A program made the translations under genes and the position numbers. Source: CAYQTO01 sp964420455 (GTDB taxonomy: Bacteria; Sumerlaeota; Sumerlaeia; SLMS01). Taken from it: a stretch of 64,000 nucleotides of DNA. Below, piece after piece: positions 27,171 to 34,489 of the stretch (positions within the stretch are counted from its first letter, which is position 1; every line of letters begins with the position of its first letter). The DNA lies in NCBI GenBank assembly GCA_964420455.1, contig CAYQTO010000004.1, forward strand, positions 8,627 to 72,626, given 5' to 3'. The notes beneath the pieces are model-generated. The model was not told the DNA's origin, made no database searches, and saw only the letters and a list, made by a program, of their open reading frames with translations.

Positions 27171-27620
27171 TCAGCTGACTGCGACGGTGATCTTGCGGGG
27201 CTTCGCCTCTTCGGCGAAGGGAAGGCTGACGTTGAGGACGCCATTGCGATACGCGGCGGCGACACGGGACTGGTCGATCTTGCGACCGAGGCGGAACTGG
27301 CGGAAATAGCCAACAGGCCGGTGTTCGCGATACAGGTAGTCCTCGTCTACGGTGGCCTTGGCGGGAGTGCCGCGCAAAGTCAGCACGTCGTTCTCGACCG
27401 ACAGCTCCACGTGATCCTGCTCAAGGCCGGGCATGTCGGCGGCGATATAGAGACCGTCTTCCTTCTCATAGATGTCGACGGCGGGGCTGACGTAGCGCTC
27501 GGGCTCGTGGGTCTGCTCGGTCCGTTCGGCGATGGCGGTGTTCTGTTCGTTCGTCGTGGGGACGGTGTTCTCTGGCATGGGTCTGTCTACTTTGGTCGGG
27601 TTGATGGTGGAGGGGTTCAT
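27171..27620 (-). CDS. Small heat shock protein Hsp20, second of a pair
   Basis: 149 residues. Alpha-crystallin domain from about residue 45 (VDIYEKEDGLYIAADMPG) to the end, with the signature AAAYRNGVLNVSLPF and the C-terminal IxV-like KITVAVS used in oligomer assembly. The N-terminal arm is polar (NPSTINPTKVDRPMPENT), unlike the hydrophobic arm of its neighbour; a start at 27578 is possible. It is an ATP-independent holdase for unfolding proteins. Only three bases separate it from the upstream hsp20, so they share a transcript; the pair may form mixed oligomers. Confidence 0.9.
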   Translation of the reverse strand: MNPSTINPTKVDRPMPENTVPTTNEQNTAIAERTEQTHEPERYVSPAVDIYEKEDGLYIAADMPGLEQDHVELSVENDVLTLRGTPAKATVDEDYLYREHRPVGYFRQFRLGRKIDQSRVAAAYRNGVLNVSLPFAEEAKPRKITVAVS

Positions 27621-27623
27621 GGT

Positions 27624-28076
27624 TCAGGCGACGGCTACGGTGATCTGGCGGGGCTTGGCCTTCTCGGCCTTGGACAGGTGAACCCGAAGGACGCCGTTTT
27701 TGTACTCGGCGGAGACTTTGGACTCGTCGATTTCGACAGGAAGCGTCAGCGTGCGAACGAATTTGCCGGCGGCACGCTCGGAACGATGGACGTTTTCCCG
27801 CGCCACCTCCGAGGGGATGCCCGTCTTTTCGCCGCTGATCGTCAGTTGGTTGCGCTCGACGCTGACGTCGAGGCTTTCAGGGTTCAGACCCGGAGCGACC
27901 GCCTCCACATGGAGAGCGTCGTTATCGCCGGTCATGTTCAGCAGCGGGTAGCTGCGGGGGTTTTGCCCGGGCAGAAAGCCGAGCGGGTTGCGGGAGCCAC
28001 GGCGGACCGCGTCGAGGGCACGGTCGATATCGCGGCGGAGGGCGTCGAACTCGGTGAAGGGATCGAACTGGAACAT
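27624..28076 (-). CDS. Small heat shock protein Hsp20, first of a pair
   Basis: 150 residues from ATG 28076, with GGAGG nine bases upstream (a longer start would include unrelated sequence). The N-terminal arm FQFDPFTEFDALRRDIDRAL is typical of class A bacterial Hsp20. The alpha-crystallin domain carries VSAEYKNGVLRVHLSKAEKAK with the A-x3-NGVL signature, ending KPRQITVAVA. It is a holdase that binds clients during heat stress and hands them to DnaK/ClpB. Upstream lie five TGCGA units, also seen before clpB, suggesting joint control. Confidence 0.92.
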   Translation of the reverse strand: MFQFDPFTEFDALRRDIDRALDAVRRGSRNPLGFLPGQNPRSYPLLNMTGDNDALHVEAVAPGLNPESLDVSVERNQLTISGEKTGIPSEVARENVHRSERAAGKFVRTLTLPVEIDESKVSAEYKNGVLRVHLSKAEKAKPRQITVAVA

Positions 28077-28171
28077 GGTCGTTCCTCCGGTTGGGGATGC
28101 GCCCACTCGGGGCGTTGCAGTCGCCAAAGGAGAAGTCAAAATGCCTGCCAGCACTGGGGCGGTGATTCGCG

Positions 28172-28241
28172 TCGCAATCGGCTGATAAAGCGTCGCAGAG
28201 GAGCGATTCGCACCGCTTCGACGTCGCAGGCGGACGTCGCA
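28172..28241. promoter_or_regulatory. Five-fold TCGCA/TGCGA repeat upstream of hsp20, candidate heat-shock operator
   Basis: TCGCA occurs at 28172, 28193, 28208, 28224 and 28237, spaced 21, 15, 16 and 13 bases. The last two are in the longer word ACGTCGCA (28221-28228 and 28234-28241), and the same 8-mer occurs in the palindrome before clpB. The cluster lies 95-165 bases upstream of the hsp20 start and 95-165 bases before the divergent metalloprotease. No CIRCE element is present. Confidence 0.45.
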
Positions 28242-28336
28242 ATGCCGCCCTGAAGAGCAACGGAAGGCCCCACCTTCTTTTCAGATGAATATGGCACGCA
28301 TCTATCTTTAAGGAAGGCAGCCGCAGAAGGCGGCCC

Positions 28337-29035
28337 ATGTCTGATGACGAGGTGACAACAGCGATGCTTTACTTTGCCGGTCTTGGAATCCTGCTGATTT
28401 TCAGCCTTTGGGCGCAGTGGTCGGTAAAGTCTGCTTACGGCAAGTATTCGAAGATACGGGGGAGCAGCGGCCTGACAGGAGCAGAGGCGGCCCGGGAAAT
28501 GTTGAGTCGTGCCGGCATTGCCAATGTTGGAATCGAGGCGACCCGTGGCATGCTGACGGACCACTACGACCCTCGCAAGAAGGTCATCCGCCTTTCGGAG
28601 GGCGTCTACAACTCGTCGAGCCTCGCCGCGGTTGGAATCGCCTGCCACGAGGCGGGACACGCGGTGCAGGACGCCCGCAACTATACTCCGCTCGTGATCC
28701 GCAACGCCGCGGTACCGATGGCGAGCTTCGGCTCGAACACCGCCTTCATCCTGATTTTCGTCGGCCTGCTGTTGAACTCGCTCGGGATGGCGGTGATCGG
28801 CCTCGTGCTGTTTGCAGGCGTGGTGTTCTTCCAGTTGGTAAACCTGCCGGTGGAGTTCAACGCTTCGGCGCGCGCCAAGGAAGCCCTGGTAAATTACGGG
28901 ATCGTATCGCCCGGTCGGGAAGCCGAAGGCGTCTCGAGCGTGCTGAACGCCGCCGCGATGACTTACGTTGCCGCGACCGCGACCGCGGTGTTCCAGCTCC
29001 TGTACTTTCTCATGATCGTTCTCAACCGGCGCTGA
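28337..29035 (+). CDS. Membrane-embedded zinc metalloprotease, YugP family (Zn_peptidase_2)
   Basis: 232 residues, matching the 220-230 of the family. A first helix (LYFAGLGILLIFSLWAQW), a soluble part with the zinc site HEAGHAVQ (His about 104), two central membrane helices and a last one (VFQLLYFLMIVL) are visible. The LPVEFNAS segment is the conserved family block with the third ligand region. The substrate is unknown; the family is thought to act on membrane proteins. It is divergent from the hsp20 pair and shares its repeat-bearing upstream region, so heat or envelope stress control is possible. Confidence 0.85.
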   Translation: MSDDEVTTAMLYFAGLGILLIFSLWAQWSVKSAYGKYSKIRGSSGLTGAEAAREMLSRAGIANVGIEATRGMLTDHYDPRKKVIRLSEGVYNSSSLAAVGIACHEAGHAVQDARNYTPLVIRNAAVPMASFGSNTAFILIFVGLLLNSLGMAVIGLVLFAGVVFFQLVNLPVEFNASARAKEALVNYGIVSPGREAEGVSSVLNAAAMTYVAATATAVFQLLYFLMIVLNRR

Positions 29036-29053
29036 AGCGGGGTGGATCGCACC

Positions 29054-29082
29054 TTGACAGACACCCGGCTTCCTGACTGAAT
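29054..29082 (+). promoter_or_regulatory. Sigma-70 promoter of the riboswitch-like leader
   Basis: Perfect -35 TTGACA (29054-29059), 17-base spacer and CTGAAT as a weak -10 (29077-29082). Transcription would begin near 29089, exactly at the 5' side of the P1 helix of the RNA described next. Confidence 0.5.
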
Positions 29083-29088
29083 CGAATC

Positions 29089-29170
29089 TGCATCAGGAGC
29101 GAGCCCCCTCAACCGGGGCTCCGGCAACCGGACGAGGCAACACGGTGCCAAGGGCATTTTGCCCGATGTG
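29089..29170 (+). ncRNA. SAM-riboswitch-like (S-box family) aptamer
   Basis: P1 pairs TGCATC (29089-29094) with GATGTG (29165-29170). P2 is GGAGC-GA-GCCCC folding on GGGGC-TCC (29096-29122) with a kink-turn-like GA. The core GGCAACC (29123-29129), P3 CCG/CGG, the joining GGTGCCAA (29144-29151) and P4 GGGCA-TTT-TGCCC (29152-29164) follow in the order known from SAM-I and SAM-I/IV riboswitches. A promoter lies directly before it and a terminator after it. The downstream gene is not a known methionine gene, which is why the call is cautious. Confidence 0.5.
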
Positions 29171-29220
29171 CGGAGGCAACACCTCCGAATCGCCTCCCTC
29201 CCGCCGCCCAAGATCGCTCG

Positions 29221-29250
29221 CCCCGATGCGCCATTCATCGGGGCATTTTT
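29221..29250 (+). terminator. Intrinsic terminator downstream of the riboswitch-like aptamer
   Basis: Stem CCCCGATG (29221-29228) with CATCGGGG (29236-29243), seven-base loop, then CATTTTT. It lies 38 bases before the start of the next gene, as expected for transcription attenuation. An extra hairpin CGGAGG-CAACA-CCTCCG (29171-29187) lies between aptamer and terminator. Confidence 0.75.
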
Positions 29251-29287
29251 AGTGGCCTCGAGTGCAAGAAGGTGATGTAAGTTGCAA

Positions 29288-30067
29288 ATGCCACGAGATC
29301 TCTCCTTCGAGGGGACTCCGTTCCTCGTGAACGACGGGGGGCCACTCAGTGACGACGTTATTCTGCTGCCCAGTGGATTTGGTCGGGAGGTCCTGCTGGA
29401 GGTTGCTCGCCGCCGGGCCACCGCGTGCGGAGACGACGTTTTCCTCCACACCGGTGGGGAACGGCTCCGTGTCTCCCCCAATCCGGCCCTTCCTCCTCAG
29501 GCGACGACGGACTTCCGCGAGAAGGCTTACTACGCCGTCTTGCCGACAAGCATCGCCGGCGTGACGGAGACGGACGAGGTGTGGGACCGAGCCCGTTATT
29601 TCACCGCCTGGCACGCCGCGGAAAAAGGATTCGAGCCGTTTGTCAAGGGGTCCTGGGACCCGCGCTGGCACCGGCTGTGCGGCCCCTCGGAGGTCACGCG
29701 ATTCCTCCGGGCGGGGCACCGCAGCGCCCTGCGCAACGGTTTGCTCGCCGCCCCCGATGGGGCGCCGGAAATGTACCGCCGCCTCTCGTGGTACCGCTCG
29801 ATGCAGACAGCGTGGGAAGGTGGATGGCTCCGGACCGACTGGCGCGCCTGGCTCGCGGACGTGGCCTGTGACGGGGCGCTGGTTCCCGAGGACGTCCGCC
29901 GCGTTGTCGGCCGGATTCACTCGGAGGAAACCGCCAAGTCCGGCACCAGCCCCATGACCTACGGTCAGGCCCTCGAACTCCAACTGCCACACCTGTTCGA
30001 TCGTCTGGACCGTCGGGCTCTCGACGCCGGCACCCGCGAGGCCTTCCTCGCCTTCCACGTGGCCTGA
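29288..30067 (+). CDS. Conserved-looking soluble protein of unknown function behind a riboswitch-like leader
   Basis: 259 residues from ATG 29288 with a GAAGGTGA about 12 bases upstream. No signal peptide or membrane helix. The first half is mixed alpha/beta with a DFREKAYYAVLPTSIAG block; the second half is helical and rich in Trp and Arg (HAAEKGFEPFVKGSWDPRWH, WEGGWLRTDWRAWLADVA). No family is recognised. Its position after a SAM-riboswitch-like leader suggests a role in methionine, SAM or methyl-group metabolism, but this rests on the leader alone. Confidence 0.7.
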   Translation: MPRDLSFEGTPFLVNDGGPLSDDVILLPSGFGREVLLEVARRRATACGDDVFLHTGGERLRVSPNPALPPQATTDFREKAYYAVLPTSIAGVTETDEVWDRARYFTAWHAAEKGFEPFVKGSWDPRWHRLCGPSEVTRFLRAGHRSALRNGLLAAPDGAPEMYRRLSWYRSMQTAWEGGWLRTDWRAWLADVACDGALVPEDVRRVVGRIHSEETAKSGTSPMTYGQALELQLPHLFDRLDRRALDAGTREAFLAFHVA

Positions 30068-30173
30068 CCCCGCCAGCGGCATCTCCCCGCTTGCGTTCCC
30101 CGGTGGCCGTCGCCATACACCGCCGCTCATTCGGCGGGCCACCCGCCACGCCCGCGACAAAAGGACATCACCC

Positions 30174-32291
30174 GTGACCCAGGCTGTTACCGATTCGATC
30201 CCACTCGAGCACGCCCGCCGTTCCGCGCTGTGCGGTCAGGTCCGCGCCGCCCACATCGGCCAGGAACTGGTCCTCAAGGGATGGGTCCACCGACGCCGCG
30301 ACCATGGCCGGCTCATGTTCATTGACCTCCGCGACCGCGAAGGCCTCATGCAGATTCGGATCAATCCCGATAGCCTGGAGAACGACCAGAAGGTCGGGGT
30401 GGATGCCACCCTCCGCTGGAGTGCCCCCGCGCCGGACCTCCTCGCGAAGATCCGCCAATTCTCCCATCCCGGGTTCGAGCTGACCGCCCTTGTCCAGGGA
30501 GACATCAATCTTTGGCCTGACGGGCGCGACCCCAAGGAGGGTGCCGAGGAGTACCGTGCGCGCTTCCTCGCGATCGACGAGGCGCGAAACGTCAACGAAG
30601 GGGACCGCGACGGCGTTGCCGCAGCCCTCCGTTCCGCCGGCTTCACCGTTGAGGCGCTGCATTTCGTTTCCCAGACCCACCACATCCGCGAGGAATACGT
30701 GCTCGCCGTTCGTGGCACCGTCGAGCGTCGCCCCGACGGCATGGAGAACGACAAGCTCCCGACCGGCGAGACGGAGATGGCCGCCACGGAGATCCGCATC
30801 CTCAACACCTGCGACCCGCTCCCCTTCCGTATAGACGAGCACTGGAAGACAAACGAGGAGCTCCGCCTGCGTTACCGGTACCTTGATCTTCGGCGACCCG
30901 AGCTCCAGCGCAACTTCCTCATGCGCGACCGACTGTACAAAGCCACGCGGGACTACCTCGTCTCGCGCGGTTTCGTCGAGGTCGAAACGCCCATCCTCGC
31001 CAAGCCCACGCCCGAGGGAGCCCGCGATTTCCTCATCCCCTCCCGTCTCCATCCGGGCCTGAACTACGCGCTCCCCCAGTCGCCCCAGCTCTTCAAGCAG
31101 ATCCTCATGGTGAGCGGCTTCGACCGTTACTTCCAGGTCGCCCGCTGCTTTCGCGACGAGGCCCTGCGGGCCAATCGCCAACCCGAGTTCACCCAGGTCG
31201 ACATCGAGATGAGCTTCGTCACCGTCGACGACGTCATCGAGGAAATGGAGGGGCTGGCGGCTGCAATGTGGATGGGCACGCTCGGGATCGAGCTTCCCCG
31301 GCCTTTTGACCGCCTTCCGTACCGGGAGGCCGTGGAACGCTATGGCAGCGACAAGCCCGACCGCCGCTTCGCCATGGAACTCACTGATTTCACCGAGACC
31401 ATCCGCAACCGCACCGAGTTCGGTGTGTTCAATACCATCCTTGGGAAGGGCGGCGCCATCGTCGGCCTCGTCCACAAGGGCGGCGCGGACAAGTATAGCA
31501 ACACCGAGCTGAAGCCGGACGGTGACTTCCAGAAACGTGCGTCACGCACGACCGAGTGCCGGGGCGTGGCCTGGTTCCGTGTCGGGGTCGACGGCAGCCT
31601 GGAATCGAGCATCGCCAAGTTCTTCACTGCCGAGGCCCTCGCGGATGTGCGCGCCCGTGCCGGAGCGGAGCCGGGGGACATGATCTTTCTGATCGCCGAT
31701 GTGAAGCGGGCCCGGGCCCTCGACATGGCCGGCCGCCTCCGCCTCATGATCGCCCGGGAAAACGATCTCATCCCGCAGGGCGTCTTCAACTTCTGCTGGG
31801 TCGTGGACTTCCCCCTGTTCGAGTACAACGACGACGAGAAGCGTTGGGAACCGGCCCACCACCCCTTCACCTCGCCGCACCCCGAGGACTTCGACAAGAT
31901 CGAGTCGGACCCCGGCAATGTGCGATCGCTCGCCTACGACCTCGCGCTCAACGGCGAGGAGGCCGCCGGGGGCTCCATCCGTATCCATCGCCCCGAGCTC
32001 CAGTCGCGCCTCTTCAAGGCGATCGGTATCGACGAGCAGGAGGCGCGCGAGAAGTTCGGTTTCCTCCTCGACGCGTTACGCCTCGGTGCGCCCCCCCACG
32101 GCGGCATCGCCTTTGGCTTCGACCGCACCCTCATGTCCATCCTCAACGTTGATTCCATCCGCGAGGTCATCGCCTTCCCCAAGACCCAGCAAGGCACCTG
32201 CCTCATGAGCGGCGCCCCGGGAGAAGTCACCGACGAACAACTGAAGGAGCTCCACATCAAGAGCCTTGCAAAGAACGAGAAGGGTTCCTAG
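30174..32291 (+). CDS. aspS: Aspartyl-tRNA synthetase with an unusual insertion
   Basis: 705 residues, about 115 more than typical. GTG start with AAAGGA ten bases before. The N-terminal OB anticodon domain starts GWVHRRRDHGRLMFIDLRD; between about residues 65 and 165 an additional charged segment of roughly 80 residues interrupts it before HIREEYVLAVRG. Class II motifs follow: RYRYLDLRRPELQ and FVEVETPIL (motif 1), FRDEALRANRQPEFTQVD (motif 2), the GAD insertion domain (about 420-540) and GGIAFGFDRTLM (motif 3). It charges tRNA-Asp, possibly tRNA-Asn too if of the nondiscriminating type. One GTATAGAC word codes FRIDE. Confidence 0.96.
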   Translation: MTQAVTDSIPLEHARRSALCGQVRAAHIGQELVLKGWVHRRRDHGRLMFIDLRDREGLMQIRINPDSLENDQKVGVDATLRWSAPAPDLLAKIRQFSHPGFELTALVQGDINLWPDGRDPKEGAEEYRARFLAIDEARNVNEGDRDGVAAALRSAGFTVEALHFVSQTHHIREEYVLAVRGTVERRPDGMENDKLPTGETEMAATEIRILNTCDPLPFRIDEHWKTNEELRLRYRYLDLRRPELQRNFLMRDRLYKATRDYLVSRGFVEVETPILAKPTPEGARDFLIPSRLHPGLNYALPQSPQLFKQILMVSGFDRYFQVARCFRDEALRANRQPEFTQVDIEMSFVTVDDVIEEMEGLAAAMWMGTLGIELPRPFDRLPYREAVERYGSDKPDRRFAMELTDFTETIRNRTEFGVFNTILGKGGAIVGLVHKGGADKYSNTELKPDGDFQKRASRTTECRGVAWFRVGVDGSLESSIAKFFTAEALADVRARAGAEPGDMIFLIADVKRARALDMAGRLRLMIARENDLIPQGVFNFCWVVDFPLFEYNDDEKRWEPAHHPFTSPHPEDFDKIESDPGNVRSLAYDLALNGEEAAGGSIRIHRPELQSRLFKAIGIDEQEAREKFGFLLDALRLGAPPHGGIAFGFDRTLMSILNVDSIREVIAFPKTQQGTCLMSGAPGEVTDEQLKELHIKSLAKNEKGS

Positions 32292-32345
32292 TTTATCTCT
32301 GCCGTCAGCCATTGCCGCGGCGGACACCTGTGGAAGAAAAGCCCC

Positions 32346-32636
32346 TTGTCCGACGACGTTTTCAACGACCGGGAGTTCGTAAAGGCGAACCTTCCCCTGC
32401 CCGGAGTGATTGAGTACAGCTTTGTGGGCGACAGCAGCCCGGCCTACCACGCGCGCCTCGAGGAAATCCTCCAGCGCGTGGCCGGCGAGGAAAACATCCG
32501 CCGCCGCAGTTACCGCGAGTCATCCGGTGGGTCCTACATGGCCTATCGCTTCAAGGTCTTTCACATGACCTTTGAGGATGTGGAGCAGGTCTATCGCGAG
32601 GTCTGCGCCCTCCCCGGCACGCGGTTCGTCATCTAG
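32346..32636 (+). CDS. DUF493/YbeD-like small protein
   Basis: 96 residues from TTG 32346, with GGAAGA nine bases before. The pattern of an N-terminal short strand, SSPAYHARLEEILQRV, a central RRRSYRESSGGSYMAYRFKVFHMTFEDVEQVYREV and the ending PGTRFVI matches the ferredoxin-like YbeD/DUF493 family, whose members are thought to be small allosteric or regulatory proteins. It lies 54 bases after aspS and seven before the ADP-ribosylglycohydrolase, so may be co-transcribed. Confidence 0.7.
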   Translation: MSDDVFNDREFVKANLPLPGVIEYSFVGDSSPAYHARLEEILQRVAGEENIRRRSYRESSGGSYMAYRFKVFHMTFEDVEQVYREVCALPGTRFVI

Positions 32637-32642
32637 TCCACC

Positions 32643-34409
32643 ATGACCAAGCGGCCGACGGGAATGATCTTTGGCGCGGTTCCCGCCCTTGGGGTTGTCT
32701 ACTTCGGCCTGCTCGCCCCCACCCCCTCACAGATCGTCGACACCGAAGAGTACCGCGACCGCCTCCACGCCATGTGGATCGGCCAGACCATCGCCAACTG
32801 GACGGGGCTCCGCACGGAACTCCGCCGCAACCAGCCCCCCTTCTTCACCGATGGGGACTGGGGTGGCGTCACCGATCGCGGCCCCATCGAATTCGTCCTC
32901 GACCAGGACCCCTGGGGCGCGGACGACGACACCGACATCGAGTACGTCTATACGCACCTGATCGAGACCCACCAAACCCTCGATCTCACTCCCGCCCAGA
33001 TCGCCGATGGCTGGCGCCGCCATATCAACGACTTCATTTGGGTTTCGAACGCGCGCGCACGGCAACTCATGGGCGAGGGGCTCCATCCTCCCGCCACCGG
33101 GATGGCCGCAACGAACCCCGACGGCCTCATGATCGACGCGCAGCTGACGACCGAGCTGTTTGGTGCTTACGCCCCGGGCATGCCCGAGGTCGCGCTCCGC
33201 ATCAGCGCCCTCCCCATCCGGACCACCGCCCGCGGCCACGCCGCCCACGCCGCCCAATTCCACGTGCTCCTCTACAGCCTTGCCGCTGTTGTCCCGGAGG
33301 ATCTTTCCCGCCAGGAGCAGGTCCTCTGGCTCGTCGACCACGCCCGGGCCTACCTGCCGGACTCTTCCAAAGCCGCCGATATCATCGACTTCGTCCGCCA
33401 GGACTTCCTCGCAAATCCGGACAAGGACGACTGGGAACGAACGCGGGACCGTGTCCATACCCGGTACCAGCGCGACACGGCTGCGAACGGATTCGCCTAT
33501 CGCGGCGCCTTCGAGTCGACGATCAATCTCGGCGCCGGGGTGATGGCTCTGCTCTACGGTGGGGGAGACTACCGTCGTACGGTCCGGATCGGCACCCTCG
33601 CCGGCTGGGACAGCGACAACCCAACGGCCACCATGGGGGGGCTCCTCGGCCTCCTGTACGGAACCGCCGAAATCAGGGCGATGTTTCCCGAAGTGGCACT
33701 TTCGGATCGTTACCATAGCGCCCGCACCCGCGACAACCTGCCTGATTTTCTTCCCGGCGACCCGGCGGCCGAGGACACCTTCGCCCTCCTGGTGGATCGC
33801 ATGATGCCCTGGGTGCATGTCGCGGTGGCCTCCGGAGGGGGACGCCTGGCTCCCGCTGGCCAGCTCTGGATTCTGCCCCCCACTCCCGATTCCCCGCCGG
33901 TCCAGCGCAATCCCCTCTGGCGACTCTTTGAACGGAGCGCCAACAATCGCGTGCGGCTCGACGGGGGCGTGCCCCTGGTCTATACGTCTGACGGGGTGAA
34001 TGATCCCGCCGTGGCGGACGGCGTCACCTACGACTTTTCCGGTCGCGAGGTGTTCAGCGACTCGGAGCCGGTCTATACGTCTGCAAGGGGCTTGGACACT
34101 TTGTGGATCGCCGTAACGTATCCCGCGGCGGTGGAGGTAAGCAGTCTTCGCTTTGTCGAAGGCCCCCACGGCGGTGGCGGGGGCTGGTTCGAGGAGTTGA
34201 CGTCGGTGAAGCTGCTGGTGGGAGGTCGCTGGATCGAGGCGGCGGAGTGGGGCCTTTCGGAGGCGCTCGATCCCGGGCGGGGATACCAGGAGGTGGAGAT
34301 CTATCTGCCTGCCCCGCGATCGGTGGAGGGGATCTGGATCGAGGGCCGGCCCGGGGGGGATGGGGGATTCGTGACGTGCCTCGAACTGGATGGCTTTTCC
34401 CGGCCGTGA
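32643..34409 (+). CDS. Exported ADP-ribosylglycohydrolase-family protein
   Basis: 588 residues with an N-terminal signal or anchor (GMIFGAVPALGVVYFGLLAP). The ARH fold runs from about 35 to 380; metal ligands appear in TDGDWGGVTDRG, the acidic run ADDDTDIEY and the late GWDSDNPTATMGGLLGL, matching the GD, DDT and DSD motifs of DraG/ARH enzymes that cleave ADP-ribosyl groups. The last 150 residues form a beta-sandwich resembling carbohydrate-binding discoidin-like domains (VEVSSLRFVEGPHGGGGGWF). An exported ARH with a binding domain suggests a glycan or nucleoside target outside the cell. Three GTCTATAC copies fall inside, two in a repeated 14-mer. Confidence 0.85.
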   Translation: MTKRPTGMIFGAVPALGVVYFGLLAPTPSQIVDTEEYRDRLHAMWIGQTIANWTGLRTELRRNQPPFFTDGDWGGVTDRGPIEFVLDQDPWGADDDTDIEYVYTHLIETHQTLDLTPAQIADGWRRHINDFIWVSNARARQLMGEGLHPPATGMAATNPDGLMIDAQLTTELFGAYAPGMPEVALRISALPIRTTARGHAAHAAQFHVLLYSLAAVVPEDLSRQEQVLWLVDHARAYLPDSSKAADIIDFVRQDFLANPDKDDWERTRDRVHTRYQRDTAANGFAYRGAFESTINLGAGVMALLYGGGDYRRTVRIGTLAGWDSDNPTATMGGLLGLLYGTAEIRAMFPEVALSDRYHSARTRDNLPDFLPGDPAAEDTFALLVDRMMPWVHVAVASGGGRLAPAGQLWILPPTPDSPPVQRNPLWRLFERSANNRVRLDGGVPLVYTSDGVNDPAVADGVTYDFSGREVFSDSEPVYTSARGLDTLWIAVTYPAAVEVSSLRFVEGPHGGGGGWFEELTSVKLLVGGRWIEAAEWGLSEALDPGRGYQEVEIYLPAPRSVEGIWIEGRPGGDGGFVTCLELDGFSRP

Positions 34410-34489
34410 GGGGTGGCTTTTAGTTGCGCTGGCGCAATCGCTTACATCAGCCTCCCTGCTGACGGTCCAAATCGCACAAAACCCATCAA

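Noticed and set aside
28100..28170. TGGCAGGCATTTTGAC on the minus strand as a sigma-54 promoter for hsp20
   Set aside because: The -24 half is acceptable but the -12 half lacks the essential GC (reads GA). Not enough, even with a sigma-54 activator nearby.
28077..28336. CIRCE element controlling hsp20 or clpB
   Set aside because: GCACT occurs once near 28151 but no GAGTGC partner nine bases away; nothing similar before clpB.
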